Of a DNA stretch of 60,485 nucleotides, positions 19,201 through 26,588 are shown piece after piece; position 1 is the stretch's first letter; each line of letters opens with the position of its first letter. Made by a program: the position numbers and the translations under genes. The notes under the pieces are model-generated. The model was not told the origin of the DNA. It did not search any database and saw only the letters and a list, made by a program, of their open reading frames with translations. This DNA is from Prevotella sp. (GTDB lineage: Bacteria; Bacteroidota; Bacteroidia; Bacteroidales; Bacteroidaceae). The stretch lies in contig JAGAXW010000001.1 of assembly GCA_017847725.1 (NCBI GenBank), positions 1 to 60,485 on the forward strand, read 5' to 3'.

Positions 19201-20668
19201 ATGCACCTATGAACTACGCAATGACACGTTGCGTCTGGTGCCGAACGAGATAGAATTTGCCGACTGTCCACTCTACGACATCCATGGCAACAGAGCTATC
19301 ATGACAGGTGGCATTCACCACAAAGAACTGACCAACCTGACATACGACATCTATGTCAAAGCCAACAACTTATTAGCCTATGATTTCAAGGATTTTGGCG
19401 ATGACACGTTCTACGGTACTATATACGCTACAGGAAATGTTGCTATACAGGGGCGGCAGGACGGTGTTGTCATCAATGCCGACGTCATACCCCAATCCAA
19501 CTCATTTTTTGTATACAATGCCGCTGCAACAAACGTCATCCACAACCAAGAATTCATTAAGTGGAACAATTCCACACAGGCACCGGCAGAAAAGCCAATT
19601 CCGTTAAATACGCGTAAAGAGGAAGTCATTAACGACTATCGTTCCGACCTCACGCTTCGTCTCAAAGTCAATGCCACACCCAATGCTACCCTGCGCCTGC
19701 TAATGGATCCTGCGACGGACGATTACATCACGCTGAAAGGCAACGGAGACCTACAAGCTACCTACTACAATAAGGGAGGATTCACCATGTTTGGTACCTA
19801 TCGGGTCACTGAAGGCACCTACGGGGTAACAATCCAAAACATCATTAAGAAAAACTTCACCTTCCGGGAAGGGGGTACCATCATTTTCGGAGGCGATCCC
19901 TACGATGCCGCACTCAACCTTCAAGCTGTCCATACCGTCAACGGTGTGTCTCTCTCTGACCTAAATGTTGGCAAGAGTTTCTCCAACACTGTGCGCGTCA
20001 ACTGCCTAATGAACATCACAGGCCAGCCGCGAGCGCCCATTGTAGACTTCGACCTTGAGATGCCCAATGTCAACTCAGACGAAGAGCAAATGGTACGTTC
20101 AGTCATCAATGGCGAAGAAGAGATGAACCAACAGGTTGTGTACTTATTGGCCGTCGGTCGTTTCTATCCGCAAGGAGCCAACAACGACGCCTCAGAGTCG
20201 GAGAATTCACCCAGCAAGACTTCTCTCGCCATGCAAAGTCTGTTGTCTGGTACACTCAGTGGTCAAATCAACTCTGTTCTCAACCGTGTTGTAAAGAGTA
20301 ACAACTGGAATTTCGGTGCCAACATTTCGACAGGTGACGAGGGCTGGAACAATGCTGAATACGAAGGACTTATCAGCGGTCGACTGCTCAACAACCGATT
20401 GCTAATCAACGGACAGTTCGGCTATCGCGACAATGCCACGACAACGACCCCTTCGTTTATCGGCGATTTCGACATCCGCTACCTGCTCTACCCAAGTGGA
20501 AATCTAGCATTGAAAGTATACAACCAAACCAGTGACCGCTATTTCACCAAGTCAAGCCTCAACACACAAGGCATTGGCATCATCCTGAAAAAAGATTTCA
20601 GCAGTCTCAGCGACCTTTTTGGCAAGAAGAAAAAGAAAAAGAATACTAAAAGCGTTAAAAAACCATAA
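16232..20668 (+). CDS. tamB: TamB/DUF490 family envelope protein
   Basis: 1478 residues. One N-terminal membrane helix (about 8-30, LKIIFNTIVWTMLGLYLLF) anchors a very long beta-strand-rich periplasmic region, ending in the TamB C-terminal domain (about 1050-1450; GGFTMFGTYRVTEGTYG, INGQFGYRDNATTTTPSFIGDFDIRY in part) and a lysine-rich tail. TamB-like proteins bridge inner and outer membranes and carry phospholipid or assist outer-membrane protein assembly. The best start is TTG at 16232, because the next ATG (16283) would remove half of the membrane helix; TTG at 16241 is an alternative. No TamA partner is adjacent. Confidence 0.9.
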   Translation: MSVLKVLKIIFNTIVWTMLGLYLLFILTSSIPAVQEYAGKRVAGMLAHKLGTSVSIGRINFGMLNHLTLDDVLIKDQQGHDMLRAARLSASIDLFPLTEGKISIATAQLFATHANLYRATAESKPNFQFVLDSLASKDSTSTPLDLRINSLIIRRSSVRYDCYDKEETPNRINPNHIHLTSVSAHIVLKALTSDSLNVNIKRLAFKEKSGLQINRLNLRFEAGRNSCQLHDFLLRMPGTEFRIEDIKASYRFRGDHFVKPSLSYSGHIKLSTITLADISCLLPSLNTFHSTLSLSAAFDGQGNLLQVKSLKVGSTTGDISLDLSGRVRELGHVDPDWIAHIHDLALSAKTISFISENLKGERISVPDYIVRMGNIHLKGDASGKGTESGLSNLHLNTDAGNVDLSFSIDKQRHFKSKINTNKLDLKRLLSNNSFGGLAVNIQMSGQIPANGQVSVAADGIINSMEYNGYNYRNIKINGKYSPTDIQGRLNIDDTNIKIAFDGSIKKKDKLSHVSLTTDIDHLYPKAIRLSDQWGEASFSGKLAADFSASNINDAVGDINLWDFAMQGPKTNYHLNKMNITSGYDKEVHFMTLDSDFGEIDIRGIFDYKTLPQSFTNFIADKLPTFPGLPKTSPHVRNNFSISAVIKKTDWLQSLLNVPMRIDEPVRISATVNDPTKHINLYCSLPYFYYKDSPYINGEISITSPNDSLRYDIGVTKVMDDGTKMDLQALGNVINNTLFTSLIWNDNEYDPMSGRLNATVSFDTTADNKQKAYISIEPSQINIHRQQWDIEPAYIVYSQKEIDINNFVIRNDKRFLQLNGIMSKSEQDSVTISMKDIDVEYVLDLVNFHAVDFNGYATGNGILRGVLGDLEAEGALKVTQFEFEHGRMGTLDAKVNWNKEEKQIDINAIADDGPDAKTYVNGYVSPERNAIDLAIRAEGTHLDFAHSFTQSFIGHIEGHTNGEVRLAGALDAINLTGLLVLNGNAYVSTLGCTYELRNDTLRLVPNEIEFADCPLYDIHGNRAIMTGGIHHKELTNLTYDIYVKANNLLAYDFKDFGDDTFYGTIYATGNVAIQGRQDGVVINADVIPQSNSFFVYNAAATNVIHNQEFIKWNNSTQAPAEKPIPLNTRKEEVINDYRSDLTLRLKVNATPNATLRLLMDPATDDYITLKGNGDLQATYYNKGGFTMFGTYRVTEGTYGVTIQNIIKKNFTFREGGTIIFGGDPYDAALNLQAVHTVNGVSLSDLNVGKSFSNTVRVNCLMNITGQPRAPIVDFDLEMPNVNSDEEQMVRSVINGEEEMNQQVVYLLAVGRFYPQGANNDASESENSPSKTSLAMQSLLSGTLSGQINSVLNRVVKSNNWNFGANISTGDEGWNNAEYEGLISGRLLNNRLLINGQFGYRDNATTTTPSFIGDFDIRYLLYPSGNLALKVYNQTSDRYFTKSSLNTQGIGIILKKDFSSLSDLFGKKKKKKNTKSVKKP

Positions 20669-20669
20669 A

Positions 20670-20696
20670 CCTCTGCCGATTTACTAACGGCAAAGG
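20670..20696 (+). terminator. Weak hairpin after tamB
   Basis: CCT-c-TGCCG (20670-20678) can pair with CGGCA-a-AGG (20688-20696) around a 9-base loop with one mismatch. No U-tract follows, so termination is uncertain. Confidence 0.3.
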
Positions 20697-20717
20697 ACTA
20701 ATCTAAATTAAAAATTG

Positions 20718-20754
20718 TAATTTTGCAGCCGCTTTGCGCATACATAGGCGCAAA
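20718..20754 (+). promoter_or_regulatory. rpsA -7 box and leader hairpin
   Basis: TAATTTTG at 20718-20725 matches the -7 consensus. Just downstream TTTGCGC (20733-20739) pairs perfectly with GCGCAAA (20748-20754), leaving an unstructured A/U-rich stretch of about 50 bases before the ATG. That layout would suit autoregulation by S1, which is known in E. coli; here it is inference. Confidence 0.45.
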
Positions 20755-20807
20755 CATATAATTCACATAAAGTCTAACTTTATTAATTACAAACAACTTT
20801 TTACATT

Positions 20808-22589
20808 ATGTCAGAATTAACAAAGAACGTCCAGCCATTACAGGACTTCGACTGGGAACAGTTTGAGAATGGCACAACCGCTAATGTCAGCAAAGAAGAG
20901 CTGGACAAGGCGTATGATGAGACGCTGAACAAGGTCAGCGAGCATCAGGTTGTTGACGGTACCGTCATCAGCGTTGACAAAAAAGAGGTAGTCGTCAACA
21001 TCGGCTACAAGAGCGACGGCATTATCCCCGCATCTGAATTCCGCTACAACCCCGACTTGAAAGCAGGTGACGTTGTAGAGGTCTACGTAGAGAATGCTGA
21101 GGACAAGAAAGGCCAGCTTGTTTTGTCTCACAAGAAGGCCCGTCTCTCTAAGAGCTGGGAGCGAGTTAACGCTGCTCTCGACGCTCAGGAAGTCATCCAG
21201 GGCTATATCAAGTGCCGCACAAAGGGTGGTATGATTGTCGACGTATTCGGCATCGAAGCCTTCTTGCCCGGCAGCCAGATTGACGTTCACCCCATACGCG
21301 ATTACGACCAGTTTGTCGGCAAGACCATGGAGTTCAAGGTTGTCAAGATTAATCAGGAATTCCGCAACGTGGTTGTTTCGCACAAAGCACTCATCGAGGC
21401 TGAGCTGGAGGCCCAGAAGCAGGAGATTATCGGCAAGCTGGAGAAGGGTCAGATTCTCGAAGGCGTTGTCAAGAACATTACTACCTACGGTGTATTCGTA
21501 GACCTTGGCGGTGTAGACGGACTCATCCATATCACAGACCTCAGCTGGGGTCGCGTAGATGATCCTCACAAGGTTGTCGAGCTCGACCAGAAGATTAATG
21601 TTGTTATCCTCGACTTCGATGAAGAGAAGAAGCGCATCGCCCTTGGCCTGAAGCAGTTAACCCCGCATCCTTGGGATGCTCTGGATGCCAACCTCAAGGT
21701 GGGCGACCACGTAAAGGGTAAAGTAGTCGTCATCGCCGACTACGGTGCATTCGTAGAGATTCAGCCCGGCGTCGAGGGACTGATTCATGTCAGTGAGATG
21801 TCCTGGAGCCAGCACCTGCGTTCTGCTCAGGAGTTCCTGAAAGTAGGCGACGAGATTGAAGCTGTCATCCTGACCCTCGATCGTGACGAGCGCAAGATGT
21901 CACTCGGCATCAAACAGCTCAAGGAAGATCCATGGGAGGCTATTGAAGTGAAGTACCCCGTAGGCAGCAAGCACACTGCAAAGGTTCGCAATTTCACCAA
22001 CTTCGGCGTATTCGTTGAGCTCGAGGAAGGTGTTGACGGCCTGATTCACATCAGCGACCTCAGCTGGACCAAGAAAGTGAAGCATCCTTCTGAGTTCACA
22101 CAGGTAGGTGCAGAAATTGACGTCGTGGTACTCGACATCGACAAGGAGAACCGTCGTCTCTCTCTCGGTCACAAGCAGCTCGAGGACAATCCTTGGGATG
22201 TATTCGAAGAGAAGTACACCGTTGGCTCTATCCACGAGGGCAAGATTACGGAATTGCTCGAGAAGGGAGCCGTTGTTGCTCTCGACGAGAACGTAGAAGG
22301 CTTCGCCACTCCCAAGCACCTCGTCAAGGAAGACGGCTCACAGGCTGCTCAGGGTGAGACACTGCCCTTCAAGGTGATAGAGTTCAACAAGGACTCTAAG
22401 CGCATTATTCTTTCTCACAGCCGCACTTTCGAGGATCCTGCTCGCGAGGAGAAAAAAGCTGCCGCCAAGAAGACTCGTGCCGCCAAGAAGGAGGAAACTC
22501 CGAAGATTGAGAATGTTGCTGCCAGCACCACGCTGGGCGACCTCGATGTACTGGCCAAGCTGAAGGCTGACATGGAGAAGGGCGAGTAA
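20808..22589 (+). CDS. rpsA: 30S ribosomal protein S1
   Basis: 593 residues with six S1 RNA-binding domains: starts near 45 (VDGTVISVDKKEVVVNIG), 130 (IQGYIKCRTKGG), 215 (LEGVVKNITTYGVFVDLG), 300 (VKGKVVVIADYGAFVEI), 387 (HTAKVRNFTNFGVFVELE) and 473 (HEGKITELLEKGAVVALD). The C-terminus is lysine and alanine rich. In E. coli S1 helps load mRNA on the 30S subunit; Bacteroidota genes commonly lack Shine-Dalgarno sites, so S1 may matter more. It is a single-gene unit bounded by a strong terminator. Confidence 0.97.
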   Translation: MSELTKNVQPLQDFDWEQFENGTTANVSKEELDKAYDETLNKVSEHQVVDGTVISVDKKEVVVNIGYKSDGIIPASEFRYNPDLKAGDVVEVYVENAEDKKGQLVLSHKKARLSKSWERVNAALDAQEVIQGYIKCRTKGGMIVDVFGIEAFLPGSQIDVHPIRDYDQFVGKTMEFKVVKINQEFRNVVVSHKALIEAELEAQKQEIIGKLEKGQILEGVVKNITTYGVFVDLGGVDGLIHITDLSWGRVDDPHKVVELDQKINVVILDFDEEKKRIALGLKQLTPHPWDALDANLKVGDHVKGKVVVIADYGAFVEIQPGVEGLIHVSEMSWSQHLRSAQEFLKVGDEIEAVILTLDRDERKMSLGIKQLKEDPWEAIEVKYPVGSKHTAKVRNFTNFGVFVELEEGVDGLIHISDLSWTKKVKHPSEFTQVGAEIDVVVLDIDKENRRLSLGHKQLEDNPWDVFEEKYTVGSIHEGKITELLEKGAVVALDENVEGFATPKHLVKEDGSQAAQGETLPFKVIEFNKDSKRIILSHSRTFEDPAREEKKAAAKKTRAAKKEETPKIENVAASTTLGDLDVLAKLKADMEKGE

Positions 22590-22640
22590 TTCATTGAATT
22601 ACACATATTCATACGTGTTTCATACACGTTAGCAAAATTT

Positions 22641-22675
22641 AAAGGGGATACGCTTTGTCGTATCCCCTTTTCTTT
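22641..22675 (+). terminator. Rho-independent terminator of rpsA
   Basis: Perfect 12-base-pair stem AAAGGGGATACG (22641-22652) and CGTATCCCCTTT (22659-22670) with loop CTTTGT, followed by a T-rich run (TTTTCTTT). It is 51 bases past the rpsA stop. Its loop contains the -33 element of the next promoter. Confidence 0.88.
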
Positions 22676-22684
22676 GTATCTTTG
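22654..22684 (+). promoter_or_regulatory. Promoter of carB
   Basis: TTTG at 22654-22657, exactly 19 bases, then TATCTTTG at 22677-22684: an ideal Bacteroidota promoter. It overlaps the rpsA terminator, with TTTG in the hairpin loop. Expected leader is about 37 bases. Confidence 0.75.
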
Positions 22685-22724
22685 CAGTCCAAAAGCAGGA
22701 ACTAAAAAATGTACCATTATTGAT

Positions 22725-25700
22725 ATGAAGAAGAAATTGAAGAAGGTGCTCGTACTGGGTTCGGGTGCCCTTAAGATTGGACAGGCAGGTGAGTTTGACT
22801 ACAGTGGTTCACAAGCATTAAAGGCTTTACGCGAAGAAGGCATCTCATCTGTATTAGTTAATCCGAACATCGCAACTATTCAGACCTCCGAAGGTATTGC
22901 AGACAAGGTGTATTTCCAGCCTGTTACTACCTATTTTGTAACAGAAATTATCAAGAAGGAGCGTCCTGACGGTATTCTGTTGGCTTTTGGCGGACAGACG
23001 GCACTAAACTGCGGCACGGAGCTTTATCAAAACGGTACACTAAAAGAATACAATGTCGAGGTGTTAGGTACCAGTGTCGAAGCCATCATGAACACCGAAG
23101 ACCGCGACCTCTTTGTCAAGAAACTTGATGAGATACAGCTGAAGACACCCGTCAGTCACGCAGTAGAGAACATGGACGATGCCCTCAAGGCTGCCCACGA
23201 GATAGGTTTCCCCATCATGATTCGATCAGCCTATGCGCTGGGAGGACTGGGCTCTGGAATCTGTCCTGACGAGAAAGCATTCAAAGAATTGGCCGAATCA
23301 GCCTTTACCTTTGCACCTCAGATTCTCGTCGAGGAGTCGCTGAAGGGATGGAAAGAGATTGAGTTTGAGTGCATCCGCGATGCCAACGACCATTGTTTCA
23401 CAGTCGCTTCGATGGAGAATTTCGATCCTCTGGGCATCCATACCGGTGAGTCTATCGTAGTAGCTCCCACCTGTTCGCTTACTAACGAGCAAGTCAAGAT
23501 GCTGCAAGACATCACCATTCGTTGCGTACGTCATTTAGGCATCGTCGGCGAGTGCAATATCCAGTTTGCGTTCAATGCTGTCACCAACGACTACCGCATC
23601 ATTGAGATTAACGCACGTCTCAGCCGCTCATCGGCTTTGGCCTCCAAGGCCACGGGCTATCCTCTTGCATTCGTGGCAGCCAAGATTGCGTTGGGATACA
23701 CCCTCGACCAGATTGGCGAGATGGGCACCACGTCGAGTGCCTATGTTGCTCCCAGCCTCGACTACATGATTTGCAAGATTCCACGTTGGGACCTCACCAA
23801 ATTTGCAGGTGTCAGCCGTCACATCGGCTCAAGCATGAAGTCGGTAGGTGAAATCATGTCCATCGGCCGTTCTTTCGAAGAGATGATTCAGAAAGGTCTG
23901 CGCATGATTGGTCAGGGCATGCACGGATTCGTGGGCAACGACCACACCAAGTTTGACGATCTTGACGACGCACTGTCCAATCCCACCGACCTGCGCATCT
24001 TTGCCATCGCACAGGCTTTGGAAGAAGGTTATACAATAGAGCGCATCGAACAACTCACCAAGATTGACGTATGGTTCTTGGAGCGTCTAAAGCACATTGT
24101 CGACCTGAAGCACCAGCTACAGCAGTATAACAGTCTGCAAGAACTACCTGCTGGATTGCTATTAGAGGTGAAACAATGCGGTTTTTCTGATTTCCAGATA
24201 GCCCGCTTCGTGCTAAAGCCCCAGAATGGCAACATGGAGAAGGAAAATCTGGAAGTACGCCAATATCGCAAACAGCAAGGCATCCTGCCCAGTGTAAAGC
24301 GCATCCCGACCGTTGCCAGCGAGCATCCAGAGCTGACCAACTACCTCTATTTTACTTACACGCATACGCCCGCATTTGCCCAGCCTGACGGCAAGCCCTA
24401 TTCTCCCACACACGACATCAATTACTACAGTCATGAGAAGTCGGTCATTGTGCTTGGATCGGGTGCATACCGTATTGGTTCCAGCGTAGAGTTCGACTGG
24501 TGTTCTGTCAATGCCATCAACACCGCACGCAAGCTGGGCTATAAGAGTATTATGATTAACTACAACCCCGAGACCGTCTCCACCGACTACGACATGTGCG
24601 ACCGTCTGTATTTCGACGAGCTCTCGCTTGAGCGTGTGCTTGACGTCATCGACCTGGAGCAGCCCCGTGGTGTCATCGTATCCGTCGGTGGCCAGATACC
24701 CAACAATCTGGCTATGAAACTGCACCGTCAGGGTGTTCCCGTGTTAGGCACCAGCCCTGTCGACATCGACCGGGCCGAGAATCGCGATAAATTCTCCGCC
24801 ATGCTCGACAAGTTGGGCATTGACCAGCCTGCGTGGCGCGCACTGACCTCGTTCGATGACATCAAGGAGTTTGTCAACGAGGTAGGCTATCCCGTGTTAG
24901 TCCGTCCCTCATACGTACTGTCCGGCGCTGCCATGAATGTCTGTTACGACGACGAGGAGCTACACCGCTTCCTCAACATGGCCACAGAGGTCTCCAAGGA
25001 GTTCCCCGTAGTGGTCAGCCAGTTCATGCAGGAGACCAAGGAGATAGAGTTCGATGCCGTTGCCGACAAGGGTGAGGTTATCGAGTATGCCATTTCCGAG
25101 CACGTAGAGTATGCTGGTGTACACTCTGGCGACGCCACGATGGTGTTCCCCGCCCAGCACATCTATTTCTCCACCGTCCGTCAGATTAAGAAGATAGCAC
25201 ATAAGATTGCCAAGGAACTGAACATCAGCGGTCCGTTCAACATCCAGTTCCTTGCCAAGAACCGCGAGGTGAAAGTCATCGAGTGCAACCTGCGTGCCTC
25301 TCGCTCGTTCCCCTTCGTTTCCAAGATTCTGAAGCGCAACTTCATCGAGACGGCCACCAAGATAATGCTCGACGCTCCCTACTCTCGTCCCGACAAATCA
25401 GAGTTCGACATCGACCGCATCGGTGTCAAGGCCAGCCAGTTCTCGTTTGCCCGTCTGCAGAATGCCGATCCCGTGCTGGGTGTCGACATGAGTTCCACCG
25501 GTGAGGTAGGCTGTTTGGGCGATGACCTCAACGAAGCTCTGCTCAACGCCCTCATTGCCACGGGTTATCGCCTGCCCGCTGCCGGCAGCGCCATTCTCAT
25601 TTCGTCGGGAGCCGCCAAGGGCAAGGTGTCGCTGCTGGAGCCTGCCAAACAACTCGTCAAGAAAGGTTATGAGGTGTATGCCACAGGCGGAACGGCCAAG

Positions 25701-25991
25701 TTCCTCAACGAGAACGGTGTCAAAGCCACCGCAGTCAACTGGCCCGACGAAGAGGGCGACAACAATGTTATGGACATGATAGCCCGCCACCAGTTCTCGC
25801 TGATTGTCAACGTACCGAAGAACCACACCAAGCGCGAACTGACCAACGGTTACCGCATCCGTCGTGGCGCCATCGACCACAACATTCCCCTGATGACCAA
25901 CGTACGTCTGGCCAAAGCCTACATCGAAGCCTTCACCGCCCTCAAGCAGGAAGACATTAAGATTAAGGCATGGCAGGAATATAACAGCTAA
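22725..25991 (+). CDS. carB: Carbamoyl-phosphate synthase large subunit
   Basis: 1088 residues. Makes carbamoyl phosphate from bicarbonate, ammonia and two ATP for pyrimidine and arginine synthesis. Two tandem carboxyphosphate/carbamate halves: the first opens KKVLVLGSGALKIGQAGEFD, the second KSVIVLGSGAYRIGSSVEFD near 580; both ATP-grasp domains are complete (e.g. ECNIQFAFN, IECNLRASRSFPF). The C-terminal MGS-like regulatory domain has YATGGTAKFLNENG near 985. The start at 22725 follows family practice; the open frame upstream begins inside the promoter. The small subunit carA is not adjacent, so glutaminase activity must come from another locus. Confidence 0.97.
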   Translation: MKKKLKKVLVLGSGALKIGQAGEFDYSGSQALKALREEGISSVLVNPNIATIQTSEGIADKVYFQPVTTYFVTEIIKKERPDGILLAFGGQTALNCGTELYQNGTLKEYNVEVLGTSVEAIMNTEDRDLFVKKLDEIQLKTPVSHAVENMDDALKAAHEIGFPIMIRSAYALGGLGSGICPDEKAFKELAESAFTFAPQILVEESLKGWKEIEFECIRDANDHCFTVASMENFDPLGIHTGESIVVAPTCSLTNEQVKMLQDITIRCVRHLGIVGECNIQFAFNAVTNDYRIIEINARLSRSSALASKATGYPLAFVAAKIALGYTLDQIGEMGTTSSAYVAPSLDYMICKIPRWDLTKFAGVSRHIGSSMKSVGEIMSIGRSFEEMIQKGLRMIGQGMHGFVGNDHTKFDDLDDALSNPTDLRIFAIAQALEEGYTIERIEQLTKIDVWFLERLKHIVDLKHQLQQYNSLQELPAGLLLEVKQCGFSDFQIARFVLKPQNGNMEKENLEVRQYRKQQGILPSVKRIPTVASEHPELTNYLYFTYTHTPAFAQPDGKPYSPTHDINYYSHEKSVIVLGSGAYRIGSSVEFDWCSVNAINTARKLGYKSIMINYNPETVSTDYDMCDRLYFDELSLERVLDVIDLEQPRGVIVSVGGQIPNNLAMKLHRQGVPVLGTSPVDIDRAENRDKFSAMLDKLGIDQPAWRALTSFDDIKEFVNEVGYPVLVRPSYVLSGAAMNVCYDDEELHRFLNMATEVSKEFPVVVSQFMQETKEIEFDAVADKGEVIEYAISEHVEYAGVHSGDATMVFPAQHIYFSTVRQIKKIAHKIAKELNISGPFNIQFLAKNREVKVIECNLRASRSFPFVSKILKRNFIETATKIMLDAPYSRPDKSEFDIDRIGVKASQFSFARLQNADPVLGVDMSSTGEVGCLGDDLNEALLNALIATGYRLPAAGSAILISSGAAKGKVSLLEPAKQLVKKGYEVYATGGTAKFLNENGVKATAVNWPDEEGDNNVMDMIARHQFSLIVNVPKNHTKRELTNGYRIRRGAIDHNIPLMTNVRLAKAYIEAFTALKQEDIKIKAWQEYNS

Positions 25992-26018
25992 ATCTTATAT
26001 CACTAATACACCATTACT

Positions 26019-26507
26019 ATGAATACCGTGAAGATTACAGAACAGGATCGCGAATTTATGCGCGAGGCCATTCAGTTGGCCAATGAGAGTGTTAAGAATG
26101 GCGGTGGCCCGTTTGGAGCCGTCGTCGTAAAAGACGGAAAGGTGGTGGCTGGCAGTTCCAACAGCGTCACCATCGACAACGACCCCACGGCGCATGCCGA
26201 GGTAAACACCATCCGCAAGGCATGCAGCAAGTTGGGCACATTCGACCTATCGGGCTGTACCATCTACACTTCGTGCGAGCCCTGTCCCATGTGCCTGGGC
26301 GCCATCTACTGGTCGCGCATTGGCCGCATCTTCTACGGTAACAATCGCAAGGATGCCCGTGCCATCGACTTTGCCGACGACTTCATCTACGAAGAACTTG
26401 ACAAACCGATGGACGAGCGCACAGTGCCCATTATACCACTGTTGCGCGACGAGGCTATGGAGAGTTTCCGTATGTGGTCGGAGAAGACAGACAAGACAGC
26501 TTACTAA
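26019..26507 (+). CDS. guaD: Guanine deaminase (CDD/GuaD type)
   Basis: 162-residue zinc-dependent deaminase. Zinc and catalytic residues are in PTAHAEV (His and Glu near 55-57) and SCEPCPMC (about 86-93). The C-terminal stretch DDFIYEELDKPMDERTVP and the aromatic ending KTAY match the B. subtilis GuaD-type enzymes, which turn guanine into xanthine, better than tRNA deaminase TadA. TadA or another nucleoside deaminase remains possible. Begins 27 bases after carB and could be cotranscribed. Confidence 0.8.
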   Translation: MNTVKITEQDREFMREAIQLANESVKNGGGPFGAVVVKDGKVVAGSSNSVTIDNDPTAHAEVNTIRKACSKLGTFDLSGCTIYTSCEPCPMCLGAIYWSRIGRIFYGNNRKDARAIDFADDFIYEELDKPMDERTVPIIPLLRDEAMESFRMWSEKTDKTAY

Positions 26508-26530
26508 AAGCCAATCTGTATAAAACTCCT

Positions 26531-26572
26531 TTCGGCTTCGAGCATTGCCTGCCAAGGCATGCCGGAGCCGAA
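26531..26572 (+). promoter_or_regulatory. Long imperfect hairpin between guaD and the permease gene
   Basis: TTCGGCT (26531-26537) pairs with AGCCGAA (26566-26572), and the inner GCATTGCCT pairs with AGGCATGC around a GCCA loop with small mismatches. Only three T residues follow, so it may be a weak terminator, a processing site or an mRNA-stabilising element. Confidence 0.5.
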
Positions 26573-26588
26573 TTTCAAGAAACACGAT

